From Butyrivibrio sp. (GTDB taxonomy: Bacteria; Bacillota; Clostridia; Lachnospirales; Lachnospiraceae): a DNA stretch of 35,283 bases. Positions 27,261 to 35,283 of this stretch are shown here, in pieces (the first letter of the stretch is position 1; the number at the start of each line of letters is the position of its first letter). The notes under the pieces are model-generated. The model saw only the letters and a program-made list of their open reading frames with translations. It was not told where the DNA came from and did not search any database. Both the position numbers and the translations under genes were made by a program. The stretch covers positions 1-35,283 of the forward strand of contig JAFZQT010000013.1 in NCBI GenBank assembly GCA_017620235.1. Reading direction: 5' to 3'.

Positions 27261-27590
27261 TTATAATATATCTTCTTTGTTACCAAAGAACTCATCGGGT
27301 GTAGCGGAATCAGTACTCTCGGTTGTGCCGGTTGATTCAGTAGCAGAGGTGGTCTGGGCTGTCTTTTCTTCGGCGGTCTTGATGTCAACATATTTTCTGG
27401 AACCGAATCTGGATTCGTTTGTTTCCTCCAAATCCTCGTCGAAATCCTCGAACTCTTCAAAATCATCGTCATCAAAACTGTCGGCAATCTCAGCATCTCT
27501 TTTACTTAAGTAATAATATACACCGGCAGCTGCTGCACCTACAGCAGTACAGAATAAAATAAACTTTCCGAATCCATTTCCCTTGGACAT
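27261..27590 (-). CDS. Small membrane-anchored acidic protein
   Basis: 109 residues. One membrane segment near the N-terminus (about 7-27, GKFILFCTAVGAAAAGVYYY) precedes a strongly acidic stretch (DDDDFEEFEDFDEDLEE) and a Thr/Ser/Glu-rich disordered tail. AGGAGG (plus 27601-27606) lies 10 nt from the ATG at 27590 and only 4 nt from one at 27596, so the former is preferred (two residues shorter). No family recognised; composition alone gives no function. Confidence 0.72.
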   Translation of the reverse strand: MSKGNGFGKFILFCTAVGAAAAGVYYYLSKRDAEIADSFDDDDFEEFEDFDEDLEETNESRFGSRKYVDIKTAEEKTAQTTSATESTGTTESTDSATPDEFFGNKEDIL

Positions 27591-27691
27591 AATCATACAT
27601 CCTCCTATCCAAACGTTGAATTAATTTTATAACAATTTTCAGATAAATAAAAGTCCGTTGTATTAAAAATTAATAAATAACGGCAAATCGT

Positions 27692-27720
27692 TTGAATTAG
27701 TACGTACAAAATGATATATT
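27692..27720 (+). promoter_or_regulatory. Promoter of the TetR-pfkB-malQ operon with possible operator
   Basis: TTGAAT (27692-27697), 17 nt, then TATATT (27715-27720). The spacer contains GTACGTAC (27700-27707), a palindrome that could be part of an operator for the TetR protein encoded first in the operon. Confidence 0.6.
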
Positions 27721-27761
27721 AAAATCAGACTGATGTAGTCAATTATTATCGGAGAACGCAT

Positions 27762-28364
27762 ATGAATGAACGTTTTTTCGAATTAAAAAAAGAAAAACAG
27801 GAGAGAATGATAAATGCGGCTTTGAAAGTTTTTGCTGAGCACGGCTATTATCATTCCAGTACAGACGAGATAGTGAAAACTGCGAACATCAGTAAGGGTC
27901 TGCTTTTTCACTATTTCGGGAATAAAATAGGTCTGTATTCTTTTTTGTATGATTACGCAACGAGGTCTGTGACTCTTGAGCTGTCGACGCATGTTGAAAA
28001 GAATGAGACGGGCTATTTTGAGCTGTACAAGCAGGTTCTTATGGCAAAAGGCGATGCGCTTAAGCGTTTTCCGTATATCTTTGCTTTCTTGAAAAAAGCT
28101 GATGAGGAGACGGACAGCGCCGCTGTAGAGGAGATAAGCGAAAGACGCGATAAGTATTCAAGAATAATGCAGGCCTTGAAGGAAAGGGCTGATATAACAG
28201 TTTTTTCCAAGGGGATGGACTACAACAAAATATGGGACATACTTGATTATACGGTGGAAGGATTACTTGAGAAGAATATCAGGAGCGAGAGCTTTAGGGC
28301 AGACTTGTTTATGGAAGAAGCTTCGGAATACGTTGATATGGTTCAAAAGATGGTGCTTACATAA
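27762..28364 (+). CDS. TetR/AcrR-family regulator
   Basis: 200 residues. The N-terminal HTH (about 10-55; INAALKVFAEHGYYHSSTDEIVKTANISKGLLFHYFGNK pattern, with the usual G..Y..T..I....G.S.G..Y.YF spacing) is a clear TetR domain; the rest is the helical ligand-binding part. GGAG lies 7 nt before the ATG. The PfkB-like gene begins 15 nt after its stop and malQ follows, so it probably controls this operon. Ligand unknown. Confidence 0.93.
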   Translation: MNERFFELKKEKQERMINAALKVFAEHGYYHSSTDEIVKTANISKGLLFHYFGNKIGLYSFLYDYATRSVTLELSTHVEKNETGYFELYKQVLMAKGDALKRFPYIFAFLKKADEETDSAAVEEISERRDKYSRIMQALKERADITVFSKGMDYNKIWDILDYTVEGLLEKNIRSESFRADLFMEEASEYVDMVQKMVLT

Positions 28365-28379
28365 TAAGGAGGCTAAAAA

Positions 28380-29294
28380 ATGGGTAAATTTTTAGTTGCT
28401 GGTGTAACACAGATTGAAACTATCGTAAGAGTAGATAAGATTCCTGTCAGTTTTGCGCCCATGACAAGCGCTATAGATTCGATCTATACCGCGATGGGAG
28501 GCGATGCCTACAATGAGTCGCTGGCGCTTGAGTGGCTTGGCGACGATGTTGTCTTTATGTCAATTGTCGGACGAAATCAGGATCTTGAGATGATCAATCC
28601 TCCTGACAGAAAGATCACGCTGTCCACCGAATATATTATCCAACAGATGAATGATACGCCTACCGAGGTCGTTCTGTACGACAAGGAGAGAAGGCAGCAG
28701 ATCTTTGAGGATATCAAGGATCTTCGAGACAATACTTATGACATGTCCATGGTTCCGCCGATCGCGGAGAGCTGTGACATGATCGTTCTTGCTAATGCGA
28801 ATTTCTGCAGACCGTTTGTTAAAGTTGCGATGGAGCACAATAAGCCGGTCGCAGTCAATATCAGATATTACGACAAAGAAAAAGAGAAATATAACGCAGA
28901 CTTTCTAGACTCCGCAAAGATACTGTATTTTAGTGACGATACTTTGACGGAAGATCCATACGATTTCATAGACAGAATGGCAACTACATACGGAACGGAG
29001 ATTATCATTCTCGGACAGGGAAGCGAAGGACTGATGCTTTATGACAAGAATCAGAATCTGCGTATTCACTACAATACCGTTAAGACTAATGAGGTAGTGA
29101 ACACTATCGGTGCCGGTAATGCGCTTTTTGCTTGCTTCCTTCATTACTATCTTGAGACGGGCGATAGCGTAAATGCTATTAAGAATGCGCTTTTGTTTGC
29201 GTCTTACAAGATTGGATATATGGGAACATCGAACGGATTTATGACAACAGATCAGCTTGAGCAGTGGAGGAATCTGATCTGGGGTATTAAGTAA
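28380..29294 (+). CDS. PfkB/ribokinase-family protein with altered catalytic motif
   Basis: 304 residues with the ribokinase fold: the substrate-side glycine motif GGDAYNESLAL (about 40-50) and the ATP-side motif near the C-terminus. That motif reads NTIGAGNALFA: the catalytic base Asp of the usual GAGD is Asn247 (codon AAT at 29118-29120). Either phosphotransfer is impaired or the protein serves as a sensor or regulator. AAGGAGG lies before the ATG. It sits between a TetR gene and 4-alpha-glucanotransferase, suggesting a link to maltodextrin or glycogen use. Substrate unknown. Confidence 0.88.
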   Translation: MGKFLVAGVTQIETIVRVDKIPVSFAPMTSAIDSIYTAMGGDAYNESLALEWLGDDVVFMSIVGRNQDLEMINPPDRKITLSTEYIIQQMNDTPTEVVLYDKERRQQIFEDIKDLRDNTYDMSMVPPIAESCDMIVLANANFCRPFVKVAMEHNKPVAVNIRYYDKEKEKYNADFLDSAKILYFSDDTLTEDPYDFIDRMATTYGTEIIILGQGSEGLMLYDKNQNLRIHYNTVKTNEVVNTIGAGNALFACFLHYYLETGDSVNAIKNALLFASYKIGYMGTSNGFMTTDQLEQWRNLIWGIK

Positions 29295-29318
29295 AAACAG
29301 ATTTTTAAGGGGGCTTAA

Positions 29319-30842
29319 ATGAAAAAGAGCGATAATGTGCAAAAACGAGCCTGCGGTGTCTTACTTCCCGTGTTTTCGCTTCCGTCAGACTATGGGATTG
29401 GAGCATTTTCTAAAGAGGCATACAGCTTTGTTGATTTCCTGAAAAATGCCGGTCAGAAGTATTGGCAGATCCTGCCCCTTGGACCTACGGGATACGGTGA
29501 TTCGCCGTATCAGTCTTTTTCAACATTTGCGGGGAATCCTTTTCTTATAGATCCTGAGTATTTTGTGGAAAAAGGTCTTTTGACCAAGGGAGAACTTGAT
29601 GTCTTAAAGAGTGATGAGCCGTCTGACAAAGTCGACTATAAGACGATCGAGGCGCATAAATACGAGGTTATTCACAAGGCATTTGGAAATATTGATAAAG
29701 CCAAAGAGGCTTCAAAGATAAAGGCGGATTTTGAGAAATTTAAGAAGAATAACGGCAATAAGTGGCTCTTTGATTATGCGCTTTTTATGGCACTTAAAGA
29801 TATGTACGGCGGAAGGTCGTGGAATACCTGGGATGAAGAGATCAGGTTGAGAAAAAAGGCAGCTCTTTCGCGGTATCAGGAGAAGCTTGCTAGGGAAGTT
29901 GATTTTTACTGTTTTGTGCAGTTCGTTTTCTATGTTCAGTGGGATGCACTTAAGACTTATGCCAATAAAAGCGGGATAGAGATCATCGGCGACATTCCTA
30001 TCTATGTTGCTTTTGACAGCTCAGATACATGGGCAAATCCTGAGCTTTTCCTTCTTGATAAGGATAATGTGCCGATTGAAGTTGCGGGGTGTCCGCCTGA
30101 TGCTTTTGCCAAAACAGGGCAGCTCTGGGGAAATCCGCTTTACAAGTGGGACTATCACAAGGAGACGGGATATAAGTGGTGGCTTCAGAGAATAGAGCAC
30201 TGTTTCAAGCTTTATGATGTGCTTAGAATAGACCATTTCCGTGGTTTTGATGAGTATTATGCGATTCCTTACGGCAATCCCACGGCTGAGATCGGTAAGT
30301 GGAGAAAAGGTCCGGGGTATGATTTCTTTGACGCGATAAAAAAGAAATTCGGAGATGTGAAGGTTATCGCAGAAGATCTGGGATTCCTTACACCTTCGGT
30401 TCTTAAACTTGTTAAAAAGACGGGATATCCCGGAATGAAAGTGCTTCAGTTTGCCTTTGGCGCGGATGATGACAGCGAGTATCTCCCGCATTACTATGGC
30501 AGCAACTGCGTTGTTTACACTGGTACTCACGATAATGATACGACAAGAGGCTGGTATAAGTCGCTTAACAGGAATGACAAGAAATTTGTGAGAGACTATC
30601 TTGGAGTAAACAGTGGAAGACAGGTGATTAGTGCACTTATACGTGCGGCTTTCTCAAGTGTTGCAGATACTGCGATAATTCCTATGCAGGACTATCTTGA
30701 GCTTGATGAGAGTGCCAGGATAAATATTCCGTCTACTCTGGGTGGAAACTGGCAGTGGCGCATGGAAAAAGACGAGCTTACAGATGAGCTCTGTGAGAGA
30801 ATGAACGACTATGCAAGAATCTATGGAAGATTAAGGAAATAA
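29319..30842 (+). CDS. malQ: 4-alpha-glucanotransferase (amylomaltase, GH77)
   Basis: Transfers alpha-1,4-glucan segments between maltodextrins in the cytoplasm, for maltose or glycogen metabolism. 507 residues, normal bacterial length. The N-terminal RACGVLLPVFSLPSDYGIG, the nucleophile region LRIDHFRGF (Asp305), acid/base AEDLG (Glu352) and THDNDT (Asp405) match the GH77 triad. It follows the PfkB-like gene by 24 nt, with AAGGGGG before the ATG, as the last gene of the TetR operon. A strong terminator follows at 30847-30884. Confidence 0.97.
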   Translation: MKKSDNVQKRACGVLLPVFSLPSDYGIGAFSKEAYSFVDFLKNAGQKYWQILPLGPTGYGDSPYQSFSTFAGNPFLIDPEYFVEKGLLTKGELDVLKSDEPSDKVDYKTIEAHKYEVIHKAFGNIDKAKEASKIKADFEKFKKNNGNKWLFDYALFMALKDMYGGRSWNTWDEEIRLRKKAALSRYQEKLAREVDFYCFVQFVFYVQWDALKTYANKSGIEIIGDIPIYVAFDSSDTWANPELFLLDKDNVPIEVAGCPPDAFAKTGQLWGNPLYKWDYHKETGYKWWLQRIEHCFKLYDVLRIDHFRGFDEYYAIPYGNPTAEIGKWRKGPGYDFFDAIKKKFGDVKVIAEDLGFLTPSVLKLVKKTGYPGMKVLQFAFGADDDSEYLPHYYGSNCVVYTGTHDNDTTRGWYKSLNRNDKKFVRDYLGVNSGRQVISALIRAAFSSVADTAIIPMQDYLELDESARINIPSTLGGNWQWRMEKDELTDELCERMNDYARIYGRLRK

Positions 30843-30846
30843 TATA

Positions 30847-30884
30847 AAGGCGGCGCAGAATGGATTGCGCCGTCTTAGTTTTTT
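30847..30884 (+). terminator. Rho-independent terminator after malQ
   Basis: AAGGCGGCGCA (30847-30857) pairs with TGCGCCGTCTT (30866-30876), one G-T pair, with an eight-base loop, then AG and six T. The T-run overlaps the stop codon of the convergent CYTH gene. Confidence 0.92.
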
Positions 30885-31416
30885 ATAATGATTCTGTGCT
30901 CATGTAGGAGTTGCTGTAGTGGTGATCTCCGGTTACATCTTCATGAAACCATGATGCCGCGTGATATGCACGCGCCGCATCTTCGTTTGGAAATTCAACT
31001 TCTGCAAGGTAACGACCGTCGAAAGGAGCTTTGAAAATATCGAGCTCGATCTTTATGTCGCCGTTTTCAATGGCAGACTTGATCTGAGGATTTGCAGATA
31101 AATACTCGCTATCATATGCGTCTTCATTGAGGGGGATGAGATGGCGGGTTTTCTTTATGATATTGCCGTCACATTTTTTTACAAGATGAGCGTAGCTCTC
31201 TGCATCGAGAGGCATGTTGTATTCTACCTTTCCGATACCGCCTTCCTCAGCGGGAGCAGAGCCCTTGTATGTCATATAGTAGTGGTCATCTTCGCGCCTT
31301 ACGCGGACAGCGGGGCTTGTGTTGAGATAACCCTGTTCAATGATGTGGTACGGGTATTTGTCCAAATCTGTAGGAAGTTCGCGTACCGTAAATTTTTTCT
31401 CTATTTCAATTCCCAT
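30883..31416 (-). CDS. CYTH domain protein (triphosphate-tunnel enzyme family)
   Basis: 177 residues. The N-terminal EIEKK (residues 4-8) is the ExExK signature of CYTH enzymes, which bind triphosphates and divalent metal in a beta tunnel. Alternating charged strands follow: AVRVRRED, YYMTYKGS, KVEYNMPL, KIELDIF and AEVEFP. The ending FHEDVTGDHHYSNSYMS matches bacterial family members of this size. Activity may be inorganic triphosphatase; substrate is not readable from sequence. It is a single gene convergent with malQ and divergent from the DJ-1 gene. Confidence 0.93.
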   Translation of the reverse strand: MGIEIEKKFTVRELPTDLDKYPYHIIEQGYLNTSPAVRVRREDDHYYMTYKGSAPAEEGGIGKVEYNMPLDAESYAHLVKKCDGNIIKKTRHLIPLNEDAYDSEYLSANPQIKSAIENGDIKIELDIFKAPFDGRYLAEVEFPNEDAARAYHAASWFHEDVTGDHHYSNSYMSTESL

Positions 31417-31501
31417 AGTGTATGTACCTTTCTGAGGATTATTAAGCTAAATAATATTATATTATTAAAAGGGCAAATTGTGGGGATATAGTGCATAAAA
31501 A

Positions 31502-31510
31502 TGATATAAT
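31502..31510 (+). promoter_or_regulatory. Extended -10 promoter of the DJ-1/PfpI gene
   Basis: TGATATAAT contains a consensus -10 (TATAAT, 31505-31510) with the TGN extension. No good -35 is seen at 17 nt. It lies about 38 nt before the start codon. Confidence 0.5.
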
Positions 31511-31547
31511 CATTTAGGACGATCAAATCAATGAATGGAGGACAATT

Positions 31548-32099
31548 ATGGCTAAGACAGCGATTTTTTTGGCAAATGGTTTTGAAGAGATAGAGGGACT
31601 TACTGTAGTAGATATACTGAGAAGAGCGAAGATAGATATTACAATGGTGTCAATAACAGGCACTAAGGCTGTTGAGGGATCTCACGGTATAAAGCTTGAG
31701 GCTGATGAGAGAATAGAGGATTTTAACTTTGACGGAGTGGATATGATCATTCTACCCGGAGGTATGCCAGGAACAAAGAATCTTGATGCGTGTGCGCCTC
31801 TGAAGGCTAAGATAGAGGAGTTTAATAACGCAGGCAAGATGCTCGCAGCAATCTGCGCAGCACCTACCGTATACGGCAAGATGGGATTGTTGAAGGGTAA
31901 AAAAGCTTGCTGTTATCCCGGATGTGAGGGCGACCTTATAGGTGCAAACGTAACTACCGACATGGTTACAAAGGACGGAAACTTCATTACTTCACGTGGC
32001 ATGGGAACAGCGATTCCGTTCGCGCTTGCGATTATGGAACACTTTAACGGAAAAGAAGCGGCAGACGAGATGGCAAAAGCAATCGTTTATAAAGCATGA
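31548..32099 (+). CDS. DJ-1/PfpI family protein
   Basis: 183 residues of the DJ-1/ThiJ/PfpI fold. The nucleophile elbow AAICAAPTVYG places the reactive Cys at 103, and the conserved Glu that interacts with it is Glu16 (NGFEEIEGLT). Length and the ending TSRGMGTAIPFALAIMEHF match the DJ-1 subgroup (YajL-like) rather than the proteases. GGAGG lies before the ATG. It is a single gene; probable role in oxidative or glyoxal stress, though the activity of such proteins is debated. Confidence 0.94.
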   Translation: MAKTAIFLANGFEEIEGLTVVDILRRAKIDITMVSITGTKAVEGSHGIKLEADERIEDFNFDGVDMIILPGGMPGTKNLDACAPLKAKIEEFNNAGKMLAAICAAPTVYGKMGLLKGKKACCYPGCEGDLIGANVTTDMVTKDGNFITSRGMGTAIPFALAIMEHFNGKEAADEMAKAIVYKA

Positions 32100-32126
32100 T
32101 TTTTCCAAGTTAAGGAAGATAGAACA

Positions 32127-32214
32127 TTACGCTATAAACAAAATAGGCATATAATATAATTTTTGCGAATTTGTGCCAAAATTATATTATATGCCTTATA
32201 TATTTATAGCGTAA
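32127..32214. terminator. Long two-tier hairpin between convergent genes
   Basis: Outer arms TTACGCTATAAA (32127-32138) and TTTATAGCGTAA (32203-32214) enclose an 18-bp perfect stem, GGCATATAATATAATTTT (32146-32163) with its complement (32178-32195). It separates the DJ-1 gene from the chemoreceptor gene and probably stops transcription from both sides. It is longer and more AT-rich than the other terminators here. Confidence 0.65.
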
Positions 32215-32218
32215 CATA

Positions 32219-34231
32219 TCAGGTCTTGAAGAACTGAATGTCCTCGTTCAGCTTATTGGCAACATCCTTGAGGTTTGTAGCTGAACCTGCAAGTGATGTA
32301 ACTGTAGCGGAGAGCTCTTCCATGGAAGCGCCTGTTTCCTCTGATGAAGCGGCGTTCTGCTGTGAAATAGCAGAGAGCGAATCCATTGAATCCGATACCA
32401 CATTCTTTGAGGATACGCAGGTTTCTGCGCCTGAGGAGATGCTCTTTACGCCGTTTACGGTCTCTCTGATATCTGCGAGCATTTCGTTTACGGAAATGAG
32501 TGTCTCACCAAGAGCATCCTGCTGGTCGAGATTTCCTTTTCTGACTTCATCTGAAGCTTCAACAGCGGCTTTACTCTCATCAAGAAGAATATCCATCTGT
32601 TTTCTGATATCGTCAGCCATTGCCTTGGAATCATCGGCAAGCTTACCAATCTCTTCCGCAACAACCGCAAATCCTTTTCCTGCTTCACCTGCTCTTGCAG
32701 CCTCGATAGAAGCGTTGAGTGAAAGGAGGTTTGTCTGGGTTGCGATACTTGCGATACCTTCAACCTTCTCATTTATACTTGAAACAGCTTCCTGAGTTGC
32801 GGAAATAGTTCTTGAAATGTCATCAATCTTGGATGTCATGTTTGTGCTTGATTCTTGAAGTGCTGAAAGCGACTGTGAAGAAGCTTCCGAAGCATCTCTC
32901 ATTCGTGTTGCAAGAGATTCAAGGCTTCCGGTAGATCCCTGAACATCAGAAACCGCGTTACCGATCTGTACAACATTCTCAGATGCCTTCTGGATCTCAT
33001 CTGCCTGCTGGGTTGCACCGGATGCGATATCCTGAACTGCATTTGACACGTCCTCGGCTGTCTGCGAGATCTGGTTAGCCATATCGGAGAGTTCTTCCGA
33101 TGATTCGCCGATCGTTGAAGCAGATGCCTTAATATTGGTAACAATAGCCTGAAGCTCGTTTATTACGGTATTTGTATTGTTTATGATCGTTCCAAATTCG
33201 TCTTTTCTCTTTAAATGCTTGTTTACTAATGAGAATTTACCATCAGCAAGCTCTGCGAGAGATACGTTGACGTCATTGATGGGATCTGTAAAGGAAATAG
33301 CCATTTTTACAGAAATTACCGCGGTTACAATAAGGAGTACAAGTCCTACAAGGACAATTGAAAGTGCTGCAGTTCTTGTTTCTGCGGTTACCGTTTTTGT
33401 ATCTGTTGCTGCACAGACAACAAATCCTGTGCTTGGTGACTTAACGTAAGCAACTACGGCATTATAGCCTTTTTTTGTATCAACCTGATAAACGCCACTG
33501 TCAAGACCTGATGTCATGAAAGTGGATTTACTTCTGTCATCTTCGTTTGCTTCTGTGATCTCATACTGAGAATGTGCGGCAACAAGTCCGTTTCTGTCTA
33601 CGAAGAAAGCGTCGCTTGATTTTTCAGCAAGAAATTCATGGAATCTGTTAAGATCGAGATTTCGCTGAACAATACCTATAGTCTCACCCTTTGAATTGTA
33701 TACAGGAGCAGCAATTGTAATCTGGCGAACACCTGTTGATGCTGAAACTATGACATTGGAAACATAAGTGTTTCCGTTCATTGCTTCCTTAAAATAATCT
33801 CTTTCACCTACTTCGACAAGATCTCCGGAATTTCTGAGAATCTGCTTTCCGTCTTTGCCTGTGAGAACGGTGATATTGCCGTCGTTAAGCATTGTGTCGA
33901 TTTCTTGAAGATATTCGGCGGCCTCTTCCTGGAAAGTTACATTGAACGGTGTTTCCATAAATCTGGTTGTTGCAGGTGATTTGGCAAGTGTCTGGATACT
34001 CATTATATTTTTTTCCATAATGCCTTCAAATTCAGATTGAATATAGTTTGCCTGCCAACTTAATGTGGTTTCTGCATCACTAACCGCTTTTGATGTTGAT
34101 GATACATAACTTACTATTATAGAAATAATAAGCGGAACAGCTGCTACTAAGAGCATTATCATGATCATTCTTGGTTTAATGCTGTTCATAAAATTGGTAG
34201 TTTTTGTTTTTGGTTTGGGCTCCTTTGCCAT
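32219..34231 (-). CDS. Methyl-accepting chemotaxis protein, dCache type
   Basis: A 670-residue chemoreceptor. Order: cytoplasmic start, membrane segment 1 (about 22-43), extracellular double-Cache sensor (about 45-285, with [11 protein letters not shown] and [13 protein letters not shown]), membrane segment 2 (about 289-308), HAMP (about 309-362, starting TDPINDV), and the signalling coiled coil (about 365-665) with the conserved hairpin tip ([20 protein letters not shown]). It signals through CheW/CheA to the flagellar motor. No C-terminal CheR/CheB-binding pentapeptide is seen (ending DIQFFKT). AGGGAGG lies upstream of the ATG, and a flagellar-sigma-like promoter lies about 165 nt further up. 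Ligand unknown. Confidence 0.96.
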   Translation of the reverse strand: MAKEPKPKTKTTNFMNSIKPRMIMIMLLVAAVPLIISIIVSYVSSTSKAVSDAETTLSWQANYIQSEFEGIMEKNIMSIQTLAKSPATTRFMETPFNVTFQEEAAEYLQEIDTMLNDGNITVLTGKDGKQILRNSGDLVEVGERDYFKEAMNGNTYVSNVIVSASTGVRQITIAAPVYNSKGETIGIVQRNLDLNRFHEFLAEKSSDAFFVDRNGLVAAHSQYEITEANEDDRSKSTFMTSGLDSGVYQVDTKKGYNAVVAYVKSPSTGFVVCAATDTKTVTAETRTAALSIVLVGLVLLIVTAVISVKMAISFTDPINDVNVSLAELADGKFSLVNKHLKRKDEFGTIINNTNTVINELQAIVTNIKASASTIGESSEELSDMANQISQTAEDVSNAVQDIASGATQQADEIQKASENVVQIGNAVSDVQGSTGSLESLATRMRDASEASSQSLSALQESSTNMTSKIDDISRTISATQEAVSSINEKVEGIASIATQTNLLSLNASIEAARAGEAGKGFAVVAEEIGKLADDSKAMADDIRKQMDILLDESKAAVEASDEVRKGNLDQQDALGETLISVNEMLADIRETVNGVKSISSGAETCVSSKNVVSDSMDSLSAISQQNAASSEETGASMEELSATVTSLAGSATNLKDVANKLNEDIQFFKT

Positions 34232-34399
34232 CTAGATTGCCTCCCTACATAATTCAAATGAGTAATACTGTGACGTATTAAAACCATTAAAAATAAATAC
34301 AATTGTATACTAAAATAATACTATTTAGCAGTTAAAAAATGACTAAAAATAGGAAAATTTTATAGAGATTTAATGATTTTTCGCGCCTAGTTCAGTATA

Positions 34400-34427
34400 A
34401 TATCGGCGATTGCCACGCTTAAAATTA
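34400..34427 (-). promoter_or_regulatory. Sigma-D/sigma-28-type promoter of the chemoreceptor
   Basis: On the minus strand TAAT (34427-34424), 16 nt, then GCCGATAT (34407-34400), an exact match to the flagellar sigma -10 octamer. It lies about 165 nt upstream of the chemoreceptor start, leaving an AT-rich leader in which I see no gene. Confidence 0.65.
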
Positions 34428-34513
34428 GTCCTTGGATAAAAAATAGCAATTTTTTACATACTGGAAATCGATTAAAAAGCATGAATAAAAACATGGAAAT
34501 TATTATTTGCTTA

Positions 34514-34522
34514 TGTTATAAT
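34514..34522 (+). promoter_or_regulatory. Extended -10 promoter of trigger factor
   Basis: TGTTATAAT with consensus TATAAT at 34517-34522; the -35 region is poor. The start near 34529 gives a leader of about 88 nt with AGGAGG at 34598-34603. With the sigma-D-type promoter on the other strand, this accounts for the 385-base gap; nothing else is evident there. Confidence 0.55.
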
Positions 34523-34616
34523 TTGAAACGATTGTGCCTATATGTGGGCAAAAGGGCTTGAAACTGTGTTTTTCGGCTCTTTATTATAAATACTTTTAGG
34601 AGGAATTACAGATAAA

Positions 34617-35283
34617 ATGAGCATAACAGTTGAGAAGCTTGAAAAGAGCATGGCTAAGCTTAAGATTGAAGTATCTGCTGAGCAGCTCGAGAAGGCAATT
34701 CAGAAGGCCTATGAGAAGAACAAGAACAAGATCCAGTTACCCGGTTTCCGTAAGGGTAAGGCTCCCCGTAAGATGATCGAGCAGATGTACGGAAAGGGAG
34801 TATTCTATGAGGATGCTGCAAATGACCTTATCGAGTCAGAGTATCCTAAGGCTGTTGAGGAGTGCGGAGAGAATGTTGTATCTTCTCCCAAGATTGACGT
34901 TGAGCAGCTTGAGGCAGGAAAGGACTTCATCTTCACAGCTGAAGTAGCTCTTAAGCCTCCGGTTAAGCTTGGAAAATATAAGGGTGTTGAAGTTGAGAAG
35001 ATGGATATCGACGTTACAGACGCTGACGTTGATGCTGAGATCGACAAGCAGAGAAGCACCAATGCAAGAACTGTTGATGTAACAGACAGAGCAGTTCAGA
35101 ACAACGATATCGTTACTCTTGATTTCGAGGGATTTGTTGACGGTGTTGCATTCCCCGGCGGTAAGGGAACAGATTATCCTCTTACAATCGGTTCAGGTGC
35201 ATTCATCCCCGGATTCGAAGAGCAGCTTATTGGATTTGAGATTGGCAAAGAAGGCGATGTAAACGTTAAGTTCCCTGAGGAAT
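34617..35283 (+). CDS. tig: Trigger factor, 5' part only
   Basis: Ribosome-associated chaperone and peptidyl-prolyl isomerase. About 222 residues are present, about half the protein; the rest is beyond the window. The N-terminal domain carries the ribosome-binding signature GFRKGKAPRKM (about 43-53), and the FKBP-type isomerase domain begins near residue 150 (NNDIVTLDFEGFVDG; GSGAFIPGFEEQLIGF). AGGAGG ends 13 nt before the ATG. In many Firmicutes clpP and clpX follow; this cannot be seen here. Confidence 0.97.
   Translation, partial: MSITVEKLEKSMAKLKIEVSAEQLEKAIQKAYEKNKNKIQLPGFRKGKAPRKMIEQMYGKGVFYEDAANDLIESEYPKAVEECGENVVSSPKIDVEQLEAGKDFIFTAEVALKPPVKLGKYKGVEVEKMDIDVTDADVDAEIDKQRSTNARTVDVTDRAVQNNDIVTLDFEGFVDGVAFPGGKGTDYPLTIGSGAFIPGFEEQLIGFEIGKEGDVNVKFPEE

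Noticed and set aside
32238-32795. 185-codon plus-strand frame inside the chemoreceptor gene
   Set aside because: Ser/Ala-rich antisense shadow of a coiled-coil region with strong codon bias; no own start signals.

Overview
The window looks like chromosome of a motile, fibre-degrading, moderately AT-rich Gram-positive bacterium, most probably a Lachnospiraceae member close to Butyrivibrio or Roseburia. The signs are strong AGGAGG-type ribosome binding sites, small families typical of that group (DUF6106, UPF0735/PheB, DUF2225), a clostridial-type GlnRS, and a chemoreceptor preceded by a flagellar-sigma-like promoter. There is no rRNA, tRNA, CRISPR array, prophage or transposase. Coding sequences are recognised from protein motifs; nothing was searched against a database.

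Layout. (1) 1-7160 is a cellobiose/cellodextrin locus: a GH94 cellobiose phosphorylase on the minus strand (C-terminus cut by the window edge), a divergent LacI regulator, then a binding lipoprotein and two permeases. Each divergent promoter carries an AAACGTTT-centred palindrome just downstream of its -10, so one regulator probably controls uptake and phosphorolysis together. No ATPase gene is present. (2) 7200-11940 holds two paralogous XRE-HTH/membrane proteins in inverted orientation around a 757-residue lipoprotein. The paralogues share promoter and leader sequence as well as protein sequence, but differ in the recognition helix. (3) 12120-14980 is a two-gene minus-strand unit: a UbiA-type polyprenyl-phosphate transferase and a large GT-C-like membrane protein, probably for cell-surface glycan assembly. 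(4) 15100-18500 is the aspartate-pathway unit: PheB-like ACT protein, homoserine dehydrogenase and aspartokinase. (5) 18484-24370 holds an extracytoplasmic protein of unknown role, DUF6106, IMP dehydrogenase and a multidomain GGDEF-EAL protein. (6) 24590-27600 holds GlnRS, DUF2225 and a small membrane-anchored acidic protein. (7) 27690-30890 is a TetR - PfkB-like - 4-alpha-glucanotransferase operon. (8) 30883-35283 holds a CYTH protein, a DJ-1/PfpI protein, a chemoreceptor and the 5' part of trigger factor.

The most striking non-gene signal is a 168-bp structured element present twice (16981-17148 and, inverted, 24381-24548), about 92% identical by hand alignment, each copy filling the gap between two genes. 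One copy is flanked by an 11-bp direct repeat. It looks like a small mobile or RNA-level intergenic repeat. Other points of note are the XRE/lipoprotein/XRE module, a PfkB-like protein whose catalytic Asp is Asn, a GlnRS without a normal KMSKS loop, and several unusually long hairpins between genes.
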